64,000 nt of DNA from NCBI GenBank assembly GCA_964058805.1, contig CAXKVV010000626.1:62001-126000 (forward strand), written 5' to 3'. Below, one piece after another: positions 52,312 to 63,178 of this stretch. The stretch's first letter is position 1, and each line of letters begins with the position of its first letter. Position numbers and translations under genes: made by a program. The notes under the pieces are model-generated. The model was not told the DNA's origin. It was given only the letters and a program-made list of their open reading frames with translations, and made no database searches. Source of the DNA: Schoenoplectus triqueter (lineage: Eukaryota > Streptophyta > Magnoliopsida > Poales > Cyperaceae).

Positions 52312-52964
52312 AATATAGGTATTTAGATTTTTTTTTATATAATTACTTATGTTAGTTATTGAGATATGTATCATGCATGCAAAATAATATATTATATATA
52401 ATTAGATATAATATCTAGGTGTTTAGATTTCATACTTAGGTATTTTGATATGTGTTATGGGTATTTAGATATGTGTTCTTAGTGTTTAGATATTTGTCTT
52501 GGGTATTTAGATATATATTCTAGGTATTTAGATATGTATTCTGGTTATTTAGATATGTGTCCTGGGTAGTTACATATATTATCTAGGTATTTAGATTTTG
52601 TACTTATGTATTTAGATATGTATTTTGGGTATTTAGATATAATATCTAGGTATTTAGATTTCTCACTTGGGTATTTAGATATTTGTTCTTATGTATTTAG
52701 GTATTTAGATTTCTTATAGAGGTATTTATAGATGTGTTCTGGGTATTTAGATATTTGTTATGGGTATTTAGATATGTGTTATGAGTATTTAAGTATAATA
52801 TTTAGATATTTAGATTTCTTATTTAGGTATTTATAGATGTGTTCTGGGTATTTAGATATTTATTCTGGATATTTAGATATGTGTTATGAGTATTGAAGTA
52901 TAATATTTAGGTATTTAGATTTCATATTTAGGTATTTAGATATGTATTCTGGGTATTTAAATAT
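52312..52964. repeat. AT-rich minisatellite, about 21-bp unit
   Basis: A degenerate tandem array of about 650 bp. The commonest unit is GGTATTTAGATATGTGTTCT plus one base, with drift in the second half of the unit (TTTGTTATG, TATTCTG). About thirty units. Not coding. Confidence 0.85.
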
Positions 52965-52975
52965 CATTATATGTG

Positions 52976-55170
52976 ATTATCTGGAGTTTGTGATTTCTTT
53001 CAATTATTTACTGAATAACACTGAAAAAATTAAACTTCACAAAATAATATTTTCTCATAAAGCCTAATAATAGTATATTCAATATCACAATGTTCAACAT
53101 CAAAATTATAATACATGAAACACATTTCAACATCATAAGTTATAAGGAAGAAAGAATTCAAAAAAAAAACGCTACACGCCAGATTTAATTGAGGAAAATA
53201 TTGAAGAAACTATATATATGGGATGTCGGACTCAATTTGTATGTGCTTAATTAAAAAGAAATGAACGCTGATAGCGCGGGAATTATTTGAGGGATGGAGG
53301 GTCCGGGAAGAAAAAGATTTTTTGTCTATCATTTAATAGATAATAGATGGATTTAATTGTTTTATACATCAATCTAATATTTAAAAGAACCACTGTGAAA
53401 TATGTGTAAATATTGATGTTTTATTATACTAGCAAAGAATATATATCAGAGGTCTACCTTAATTTTTAATATGATAAATATCATATAATATTCTATTATA
53501 TTTATACTATAGCTTATTCATTTTTTATATCTTTCATATAATATTCTATCATGTAAAAATAAATTCATATCCAACATATTTGGAGTGACGTAAGCTTTTA
53601 CATTTCTCACATATGTACAATTAGAATTTCAAAAATAAAGAAACCTCTTTTGATTATTATATTCTTTATTTTTATAAGGAGACATTTTACATTTATCAGA
53701 GACGAATATTGAACACACACATCTAATACATATGTTTTTTTTATAATATAGTATAAATATAATTTATGAATTAATTGGAAAAAATATATTGTTAATATAA
53801 TACATATATCTAATTCCCATTATACATCTAATTCTCATTAATTAAAGTACCGCTGAGAATAAATTTATGTAATTTCATTAAATCAATTCACAGTCCACCG
53901 ATTAATTAGTAGTTATTCTAAATTTCATAGATATCACAATTTGTGCATTATTAATATTAGATTTGTACTTTGAAATCAATTCTATGTTGTGGTGGGTCAC
54001 TGTCTCAGTACTGAAATATTATTGCATTAGTAGAATATTGGAAGGACACGGTTTTAACATGTGTATGGGCTACGTGGAGACTGTAGAGGGGAGAGAGAAA
54101 CGAAGGGTGGTGCGAGTTGCACACTCGCACGACGACCTTAAACCCGTGGCCACCGTTTGGCCGCGCGCTTTCGAGTTATGAGTGCATGTGTCTGTGTGGA
54201 GACTGGAGAGTCTGAATCCATCTCAAAGGTACAGGAGAGAAAGATAGATTATCCCGATTTTTTCGTATCCGCTCAAGATAACATATTCTTGTTATTCACA
54301 AAGAATAACATCAGACTTGGGTTCCATCTGTTCAATTAATGTGTGGATGCACCAGGTGTACGGATGGTTTATAAGTTATAACAAACCACGTTCAATTGCA
54401 CTTGTGCTCATAAATATGGCCATGTGTCATGATGTCAGCGAGCAAAGTGGCAGAGTGCGAGTGCACAGGAACGGATGCAGAGTTTTCATTAGAAAGGATA
54501 AATAATCGGATTGTAATAATTTATTGGATTTAAACTCATTACTTAATCAATTATTAAATAAAAAATCAACAATTTAACAATTATTTTTATCTAATAAAAA
54601 ATTATCAAAATAATAATATTTTATATATTAAAAATAATAAAAAATAAAACACAAAATAATAAATAATTATGCTATGAAAAAAAATTCTTTACGAACTTCA
54701 TATTTTACAACTTTTACATAATTTTTCATTTTTCAAGGTACCAAATATTTTTTTTCAATAAAAAATAATTAAACAATTCAGAGGTGGTTAGAAATTATTT
54801 TCAGGGGGTCAGATTGACAAAATTTTAACCAAAAATACTATTTTTCAAAATAGAAAGGGTCATTTGACCCCAGGGGGCCAATGTAGATTCGCTCCCTGCG
54901 AGTGCGGGTATCGTATCAGATATGGTGCAGGTGAGACGATACAGAAAAGTTAAAAAATACATGATACAGGTGTGATTATATATAATAATAAAATATAGTT
55001 TGATACAATATATGAAAAATAATTTATTGTAATATGATAAAAATAATTGAAGAATTTGAGATGGGTTTGTAATTTTGTCGGTGATTACAAAAAAAAGGAC
55101 CGTGATAAAAATTTCTTAAAAGTGAATAAAATAAAATAAAACAAATTAGATTGTATACAAGACGTATCAG
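52976..55170. other. Intergenic region without recognised genes
   Basis: AT-rich sequence. A small perfect hairpin, GTGCGAGT-TGCAC-ACTCGCAC, lies at about 54111-54131 in a locally GC-richer block (54060-54240). At 54780-54890 text with GGGGGTCAGATTGAC and GACCCCAGGGGGCC resembles an interspersed plant repeat of unknown class. Nothing else stands out. Confidence 0.35.
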
Positions 55171-55184
55171 GGAGATTTTGTACC

Positions 55185-55324
55185 CATCTAAAAAATAGTG
55201 AAAAATAAAAAATATATATATAATTTGATCTCCAAAGATATTTCAATGTGAAGATCATGTTCAACGGTTTGGATCGGTCGTTTGAACTTTTAAATTCGAG
55301 ATACGAACGTGAAGCACGGGAACC

Positions 55325-55328
<4 letters not shown>
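55185..55328. mobile_element. Half copy of palindromic MITE family B
   Basis: The block GATCTCCAAAGATATTTCAA, GAAGATCATGTTCAACGG, GTGAAGCACGGGAACC matches the right arm of family B and of the half copy at 37450-37680, and ends directly at a (TA)n run. Confidence 0.55.

Positions 55329-55409
<81 letters not shown>
55328..55409. repeat. (TA)n microsatellite, about 82 bp
   Basis: Pure TA repeat between the half family B copy and family A copy 3. Confidence 0.95.
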
Positions 55410-55411
<2 letters not shown>

Positions 55412-55413
<2 letters not shown>

Positions 55414-55788
55414 TAAAGATACCGTGAGGTTAACTCAAAAAATATATTAAATCATCTCGAAATTTCAATTTATCATCTTCATTAAATTCTTTATATGAAA
55501 ATCTCATGGGATGCAAAAATTTAGAGTGTTTGAGCTTTTTAAGTCATCGTTTTTAATTTTTGAAAATGATGTTCAAATATTAAATATATTATTATTTTTT
55601 TAGAGTTGATTTTCAAAAATTAAAAACCATGACTTAAAAAGCTCAAAACACTCCAAATTTTTGCATCCCAATAGATTTTCATATAAATAATTTAATGGGA
55701 ATGATAAATTAAAATTTGAAGATGATTTGATATGTTTTTTGAGTTAAATTCACGGAAGGCCTCCGTGAGCTTAAGCTCACGGTATCTT

Positions 55789-55792
<4 letters not shown>
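55412..55792. mobile_element. Palindromic (TA)n-associated MITE, family A, copy 3 (381 bp)
   Basis: The ends AGTAAAGATACCGTGAGGTTAA and, from the right, AGTAAAGATACCGTGAGCTTAA are nearly identical. Inverted similarity continues through TATCATCTTCATTAAATTCT, CATGGGATGCAAAAATTTAG and the central TTTTTAATTTTTGAAAATG. It is flanked by (TA)n at 55328-55409 and 55793-55834. Confidence 0.75.
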
Positions 55793-55834
<42 letters not shown>

Positions 55835-56737
55835 TAGTAATATACTCGTGCGTTGCAGCAGACTCTTTTATTTAAACATTAAAATATTATAAGATAAAAA
55901 AATTCACATTTATCTAATATTAAATTATAAATTCACCAAATTATAGAGAAACCCTATAATAAAGACTATATTTAATCTTGAATGAGATTTTTGCACAATA
56001 TGAGTTAATGATTCATGATTTTTATGACAAGAAAAATAAATTATTCTAACATATATTATCACCATTAATTTCTTACCAAATATGCACAAGGTTGCTAAAT
56101 AAAATAATAGTATATATTGGAAAGAAATGGAGAGAAAGAGGTGATCAATGGACGCGATCATATACGTTCGATCAACCAGAAATAAATATTATCCGTCTAA
56201 TTGAGGGATAAAATGTGTATAATAAAAAAATACCATGACAAAAAATGGACTCTCCAATTCTTAGATACTTTATATAATAGATTTGATTCTAAAAAATATA
56301 AAATTTGATTTACTAATAGATTTTAATATGAAGATTAGATTGAACGGTTCGGATCCATTATTTATGACCTGAAATTAAAAATAGAGCGCAAATCACACAA
56401 CGTTTCTATGCTTTGCAAAGCACACAACGTCATACAAACTTTACAATTGAATATTAAATATCAAATTAACAGTGGGAGGGTCATTTGTCATTGTTGTATA
56501 GCTGAGGGAGAGTTATTTGTTCAAATTAAAAGCTTAGGCGTCAACATATATAAATCTTACAAGATTTGTTCACATCTTCATTTCTAAATAATATATTAAA
56601 TTATTATCTATAGTTCTTTCAGTGAACGAACAATATATATTTAATTTATTATTTTTCTAATTAACAAAGTAAAGCAATTTACAATTGAATTATAACTTAT
56701 TCACAGCTCATCTTATAATAGCACATTAACACTACTA
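55835..56737. other. Repeat-derived AT-rich DNA
   Basis: Begins CTAGTAATATACTCGTGCGTTGCA, a phrase common at the edge of plant interspersed repeats, and includes a family B-like half copy at about 56285-56440 (TGAACGGTTCGGATCC...). No gene. Confidence 0.35.
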
Positions 56738-57115
56738 GGGTTATAACTCAGGTTTCGCCCCGACAATATAGTTCTCAAATAAATAATTTTAAATATATTT
56801 AATAAAATTTCATATTAAAGAAATTTAGACACAATATTTTTAAATACTAAATAATAATGATAATAATAATAATAATAATAATAATAATATTTAATGTAAC
56901 TAGCACATAATAATCTATAAAGCATCATATAAAAAATAGATTATTTTAAGAGTTAAATTTCACTTTAAATATAATATATCTTGTTTTAGATGAGATGAGA
57001 GAAACTATTTTATACGAACCATTGGATTTAAGAAGATGAAAAGATTTAAACAAAATCAAAAAAGAAAAAAATGATTATATTATATATCATTTTTGAATCG
57101 TTAAAAACTTAACTA
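56738..57115 (+). repeat. Unnamed AT-rich interspersed repeat, copy a
   Basis: Shares with 57765-58065 the ordered words GTTATAACTCA, TTCTCAAATAAATAATT, GAGTTAAATTTCACTT, TTTAGATGAGATGAGAG and GGATTTAAGAAGAT. This is a diverged pair in direct orientation about 1 kb apart. Confidence 0.5.
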
Positions 57116-57371
57116 TCTTTTTGTATTATAAATTATAAATTGTAAAAAATGATCAGAGTTAGCTGCGCAATTTGGCAGGTCCGCCATGTACTATTAGCTA
57201 TAAATTATCAGGACTAATACGAACTACAGAGTAGTTAGAAATTCATGTGCATGACCACAACATCGGTTCGTCTCTCGTAAATTATACGTTTAAATATGTG
57301 CTATCTTAGGTCCAGAAGTCTACTTTTCCCTGCTATCTTAGGTTCGGAAGAAACTATTTATTTATGAAAAA

Positions 57372-57745
57372 GGATGGGTTGACAATGATTTATTTTGATG
57401 ATTTTGACAATGAATTTTTAAATAAATATAAAAAAAAACTTAAAAAAGAAAAAGAATTTATAGATGTGTTCTTCTACTTTTAGATTGATGGTCATTCAAA
57501 TTTCATACAATTTCATTATCATTTGATAGTCCATCAAAGACCGTTAAATTAGAATCATTATAAATTATATGAAAATTTAATGATCTTTGATGGACTATCA
57601 AACGATAATAAAATTTCATGAAATTTAACTGACCATCAATCTAAATGTATACAAATACATCTATAATTTTTTTTTAAGATTTTTTTATAGTTTTTTTAGA
57701 GATCCATTGTCAAAGTTGTCAAAATAACTCATTGTCAATGGATCC
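57372..57745. mobile_element. Foldback MITE (374 bp)
   Basis: A full-length imperfect palindrome. The ends are GGATGGGTTGACAATGA and, from the right, GGATCCATTGACAATGA. Inner arms pair from GATTGATGGTCATTCAAATT and ATTTGATAGTCCATCAAAGA (left) with their complements at about 57550-57645. No coding sequence, TSD not evident. Confidence 0.65.
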
Positions 57746-57764
57746 CCCACTCTTTATTTATTAC

Positions 57765-58065
57765 TAAAGTTGTAACTCACACTTTACATGATAAGATATT
57801 TCTCAAATAAATAATTAAAAATAAAAAAATAAAATATATTCGATAAAAGTTTTAAATATAGTCAATACAATTAAAATTTATAAATAATAATACTAAAAAG
57901 TTAAACTATTTTATGAGTTAAATTTCACTTCAAGTACATTATACTTATTTATTTTAAATGATAAGAGAGAAAATTAGATATACAATATTAGATTTAAGTA
58001 GATAAAAATATTTAAAGAAAGTTAATGATAGAAAAAATGATGATGTGGCATGCTTAAAAAACATA
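57765..58065 (+). repeat. Unnamed AT-rich interspersed repeat, copy b
   Basis: Second direct copy of the repeat at 56738-57115 (see word order there). The foldback element 57372-57745 sits between the two copies. A third, inverted copy is at about 10600-10800. Confidence 0.5.
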
Positions 58066-58909
58066 GAAATTTATTCCTCTTTATATATTAATTAAGAGTT
58101 CTATAAAATAATGACCAACAAGACTTTACTTTTCTAGAAAACTATCAATTAAAGATGACAGACATTATAACAATTAATATCGAATGTTTTAAAATTTTGT
58201 TTTATTAATTTTAAAATCTTTAGGTGTTAATTATAAAATAATAAGAATTATTTTTTCTCTTAAAACTTATATATTTGACATTGTACTTAACTTATTTTAT
58301 TTAATTCGGTCCATAGTATCAATATAATTTTTTTAAGCTCCATCAACGAACACGCTGGTCACAACGGAGGCATTTTTTGGTGTTGGGATGTAATTTGAAA
58401 CCTAGTTTTGTCCATTAGTTAATCCCTCTGGATAGATCCAAAATAAGAATTTATTTCAAATCTTTTGGTGCCACTATAAATGTGAAGGAAAAAAAGATAT
58501 TGGAAAATAAAATCATTAGCATTAATGAAGAAAAAGATAGATGCCTGATGCCTACAAATCATTGTAAAGAAGTATATGGACGTTGGACTTCTGTTATTTG
58601 GCTATTATACCATAAAAGGTCAAACATAATTAATTTGAAAGAAACTGATTGTCATATTACGTATATAAATATAATAAGAAAATGATTATTGAATATTTTT
58701 TATGTGGCTCAACAATTGCACACGTAATTGTGTGTAAAATATGGCATAAGTTCAAGTTGGTAAAAAAAACAATTGAGAATATACAACAAAGATGATAATA
58801 CTACAGAGAAAATACTGATAATATAATTCATTAATGAACTGATTTTGGATATGTTGGGCTGAAATACCGTCAGTACGTAACAACGAAGCAACAATCTGCA
58901 CGTTTTCGG

Positions 58910-59132
58910 TAGAGGTGATAAAATTCGATTCGATTTAATTTAATTTTTAGAAAAATCAAACTAATCTGATCTCATTTGAAATGATTTGAGATTAAATAAT
59001 GTTCAATTTAATCAAAATCAATCAAAAATATAAAAAAAATCAATATATAAATTGATCTAACACATCGACCAAGCTCAAGTTGATTTTTTTTTAAAAGTCA
59101 AACTAATCAGACCCGTCTGATTGTCATCTCTA
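58910..59132. mobile_element. Small hAT-like MITE (223 bp)
   Basis: The ends TAGAGGTGATAA and, from the right, TAGAGATGACAA. The flanking octamers GTTTTCGG and ATTTTTGG agree at 6 of 8. The interior has AATCAAACTAATCTGATC and inverted-like words near the right. Fits a hAT-type MITE. Confidence 0.55.
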
Positions 59133-60284
59133 ATTTTTGGATTGTGGTCCGATCTTCTAAGAAAATTAAACCAATGATTAAAAACAATAATAAATGTAAG
59201 AGCTATTGGGTCAGGCGTCCATGTGTTTAGAATTTTTCTCTCTAATTGGGTAGTGTCTGTTTCTAAAAATGAATATCCCTCCCAAAAAGACAAAAAAGGA
59301 TTATTGTATGTAATTTCAACGAATGTACGTAATTTAGACTGTCATACAGTTTTCAGAAAGAAAGTATGTATGTATTTAATAAAAAGTGATTTCGTTAATT
59401 AGCACTGCTTTCATTTCCTGAGACCTCTATACCACACGCATATATCTCATTGAAAATTTCCACACGTCCAACTCATGATGAATAATTATTAATTCACGAT
59501 CTGAGCACCTAAAGAGCTGAAATTGTGGAACCTGCGTGTAAATGAAGGTGCATGGGAGGAATAAGGGGGCATGACAGGGGCATTATATCACTATTATTAC
59601 TTCAATTAACATGTGACAAATGCCTTTTGATGATTCATGCATGCATACATATAATTAATTGAGCGGTTCGATCTAGTTAATTAAGACGCAAAAATACAAC
59701 ACTAGATACAATTCCAACTCCCTTTGTCGTTTATTCTACACAAAATAACTAATTCTGGCTCTACAGTATGACCTTCCCAAGTTTAATTCCTTTAATATTA
59801 GAATTTTTAAGCAGAAAGAAAACGCATGCAAGTGGTACGTACGTGCTTGCACGACTTTCTTGACAAAATGGACAAAAAGTATAATTTGTTTTTGTTATTA
59901 CAAGAGCTTATAAAAGTAGTTTTACATACATAACTGTAATTAGCATACAATATATATATATATATATATAATATTTATAATTACAAGTAGAATATACAAT
60001 TATGATTATGATCATGTTTATAATTGAATAGGACCCCGTAAATCTAAACCTGACTATAGGTGACTGCTCTGACTGATATCTAAACTCAACGGTCCAGATT
60101 ATGCCACAAAGTAATTGAAATTTTGAGTTACTTCATGGAATACATTTCCCTTCTTCACAGCATCCCGGTGCTTCGCATCTTCCACACTTTCACATTGGAA
60201 ACTTATATATCTAGTTAGATTGTGGTACCATACGTATTGAATGTAAGTTTGTCTAGGAAACAAAGTAATTCAATTTTTTTTTGT
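59133..60284. other. Intergenic region without recognised features
   Basis: AT-rich; one (TA)n run of about 25 bp at 59946-59971. No gene or definable element. Confidence 0.4.
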
Positions 60285-60392
60285 ACGTTTCTGTGTAAAA
60301 AAAACGGACCCGAGTTTGATACGTTTCTGTGTAAAAAAAACGGACCCGAGTTTGATACGTTTCTGTGTAAAAAAAACGGACCCGAATTTCAA
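60285..60392 (+). repeat. Three tandem 36-bp units with half-palindrome words
   Basis: Units at 60285-60320, 60321-60356 and 60357-60392, each ACGTTTCTGTGTAAAAAAAA followed by CGGACCCGAGTTTGAT; the last ends CCGAATTT-C-AAACTC, nearly completing an odd palindrome with one central base. A frame through them repeats a 12-residue peptide, but that is only because 36 is a multiple of three. Confidence 0.95.
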
Positions 60393-60673
60393 ACTCAGGT
60401 GTGACTAATTATACAAAAGTAGATAGATGATCAGTTTGTTATATTTATTTATTTTATTTATTGAAATAAAAAAAAAAATCTGTAAGAATAGCACGGGCAG
60501 AGCAGCTTGACCGATGAAATGCTCAAAAAGCACCCAAAAATAACTTTAAGGATCAAGAATCAATTCTCGACAATACATAGTGTTAGGTGAGATGTCAAGG
60601 CGTCAGAGAGGGCCATTAAAGAGACGGGCCAGTCAAGATCACCCACCTACTTCAAAAAGAGGGTCATTAAAAA
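60393..60673. other. Short spacer
   Basis: Nothing recognised between the tandem repeat and the long-TIR element. Confidence 0.4.
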
Positions 60674-61505
60674 GGGGCGATTTTATAGTTTGCCCGTTCT
60701 TTTAAATTTTTTAAAATAAAATATTTCCTCCTCTAAATTGTTCAACAAAATATATTTATAGGCCCATTTTCTTTTTTTCCTCTAATCTATGCTTTGTTTA
60801 TTTTTTCATTTAGTTTCTTTCATTTACGTACATATTTTCATATATAAAAAAATTTCATATGATATAAATTTACATTCATGAAATTTATAAAAATATTATG
60901 TATTTAAAAATATATACAGTTTATGTGTTTTTATTCCAGTATGTTTGTATTCATTAATTATATATTTTTAAAATTATCCCTAGATTATTGAATATATTTC
61001 AAAATAAATAATATTACAAAAATAATAAGAGATATAAAAATTACATTTGGAATATATATTAAATCATTATGTTAATAAAATAATATACATTAAATCGTTA
61101 CATGATAATTTTTTTGTTAAATAAATTTTATTTTTTATTTTATCACTCATCATATAGCATTAGGCTCGGATGATTCGAACTATATATGTTTTTGAATTAA
61201 AAATATATATTTTTAATTTATAATATCATTAAAAATTTAATAAATGAAGATTTTATGAAAAATTGAGTGTATAAATGAAGAAAACTAAATTAAAAATAAA
61301 CAAGACATTTTGTAAATTATTTTATATGACAATGTGTGTGTAAATGAAAGAAATTAAATGAAAAAAATAAACAAAGTATAATAATGGAGATGAAAGGGAA
61401 AAAACTGAAAAATAGGGTCCACAAAGACATTTGGTTGAACAATTTACAGAGGAGGGCAATTTATTTCAAAATTTTTGAAAGAAGGGAAAAACATAAAATT
61501 GCCCC
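60674..61505. mobile_element. Non-autonomous element with about 170-bp terminal inverted repeats
   Basis: The left end GGGGCGATTTTATAGTTTGC and, from the right, GGGGCAATTTTATGTTTTTC begin inverted repeats that continue for about 170 bp (inner marker CTTTGTTTATTTTTTCATTT on the left and its complement at about 61325-61375). ATTAAAAA is directly repeated on both sides (60666-60673, 61506-61513); counting a shared C gives a possible 9-bp TSD. Long TIRs favour a Mutator-like element; an exact 8-bp TSD would favour hAT. Confidence 0.7.
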
Positions 61506-61513
61506 ATTAAAAA

Positions 61514-62083
61514 TATTTGGTTAGGTGATTTTTCATATATAAATGTTGTTCTGGCAATTTTCAGAGCAAAAAAAAAAACTCTTCCGAAACCTCAAAACAT
61601 GTTTGAAGAGTTTTGAGAATTTTTTTATTATTTTATCAGATTTATAGTTATAAATTATATATATTTTAGCTTGTATTTATCATATATAGTTGTACTTACT
61701 AATATTTATGATATATTTTTTAAATTATTTATTTTTAGTTTTTTTATTTATGTACGATTATTTTATAATATTAACTTATATTTGATATATTTTTAGCTTA
61801 TGATTGTTTAACTAAACATTACTATTGAATACGTAATATCATATACAATAATATTATTTTTTCTAAATATAATTTATCCATTTCAAAAAATATATATGTA
61901 TTTAAAATAATGCTGATGTTTTTAAATCCGATACTAACCAAAACAATTAATGTCATTTTTTTTTCTAAAAATTCAACACTAAAATATTTTAATTAGTATC
62001 AATTTTATTTTCATTACATCAATATTATAATTTATATTATAATCAGTGTCGAAAATTTTGTCGTCCGATCAAAAATCTAAAAC
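61514..62083. other. AT-rich spacer
   Basis: No gene or definable repeat between the long-TIR element and Tourist-like copy 2. Confidence 0.4.
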
Positions 62084-62086
62084 TAA

Positions 62087-63175
62087 GGGAGTGTTTGGCA
62101 CTCAATGGAATAGCAAAAAGTTGGAATAGAATAGCTATTCGGACGAATTAATTTGCCAAACGAATTTTAGACTAAGTAGAAGAGTGCGGAATAATGCTAA
62201 TCCGGTATACCAACTTATAGGTGGAATACCGGATTAGCTCTCGTAGGAATAGCGATTATTGTTTGATTATATTATATTATATTATTATGATTATGATTAT
62301 GATTAAGATTTAGTATTATTATATTTATGATTATAATTTATTATTATATTAATATTATTATTATTAATTATTATTATTACTATTATTATCATTATATTAT
62401 TATTATTAAATTATTATTATCATTATTGTTATTATATTATCGTTACCATTAGTATTATTTATTATTATTATAAATATAATTTTAATATTATATTATTATA
62501 TTATGAATATAAATATAATTATTTTATTATTATATTATTATGATTAAGATTATTTATTATTATATTATTATATTATGATGATTATGATTATGATTATTAT
62601 TACTTATTATTATTTTATTATGTTGTATTATATTATTATAAGTTGATTATAGTGATGATTAATTTATTATTATATTATTTATAATTATTTTTATGATTAT
62701 AATTATATTATTATGATTATGATTATGACTATAATTATTATTATCATGATTATGATTATGATTATTATATTATTAAAAATATAATTACTTATTATTATTA
62801 TTATATTATTATAATTATGATTGTAATTATAATTTTTATTATTATATTACTATATTATGATTATGTTTATATTTTTATTATATTACTATTATAATATTAT
62901 TATTTATTATGATTATTTTTTATTACTTTATTATTATTATTATCTTACTATTATGATTATTATTTTACTATTATTATTATTATCATCATCATTATTAGTA
63001 TCATAATTATTTATATTTTAACTATTCTGAGTAACAACTGCCAAACAATATTTTCGCTCTTCCGAATAGTCAAGAATACCACTCTTCTACCACTCTTCCA
63101 ACAAAAATATTATTCTATCACTCTTTCAAAATTACCACCCTTCCGAAGTTATTCCTTGATTTGCCAAATGGACCC
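62087..63175. mobile_element. Tourist-like (PIF/Harbinger-type) non-autonomous element, copy 2
   Basis: A 1089-bp element flanked by TAA (62084-62086, 63176-63178), with ends GGGAGTGTTTGGCACTC and, from the right, GGGTCCATTTGGCAAATC. The outer parts closely match copy 1 at 9364-10380 in the same orientation, including the GAATTTTAGACTAAGTAGAA, CCGGATTAGCTCTCGT and ACAACTGCCAAACAATATTT blocks. The interior (about 62260-63000) is again scrambled ATT-rich sequence of different arrangement and length. Confidence 0.82.
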
Positions 63176-63178
63176 TAA

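Noticed and set aside
60222..60404. Open frame with a 12-residue repeat (FLCKKNGPEFDT)
   Set aside because: The repeat is the direct result of three 36-bp DNA units; no other coding evidence.
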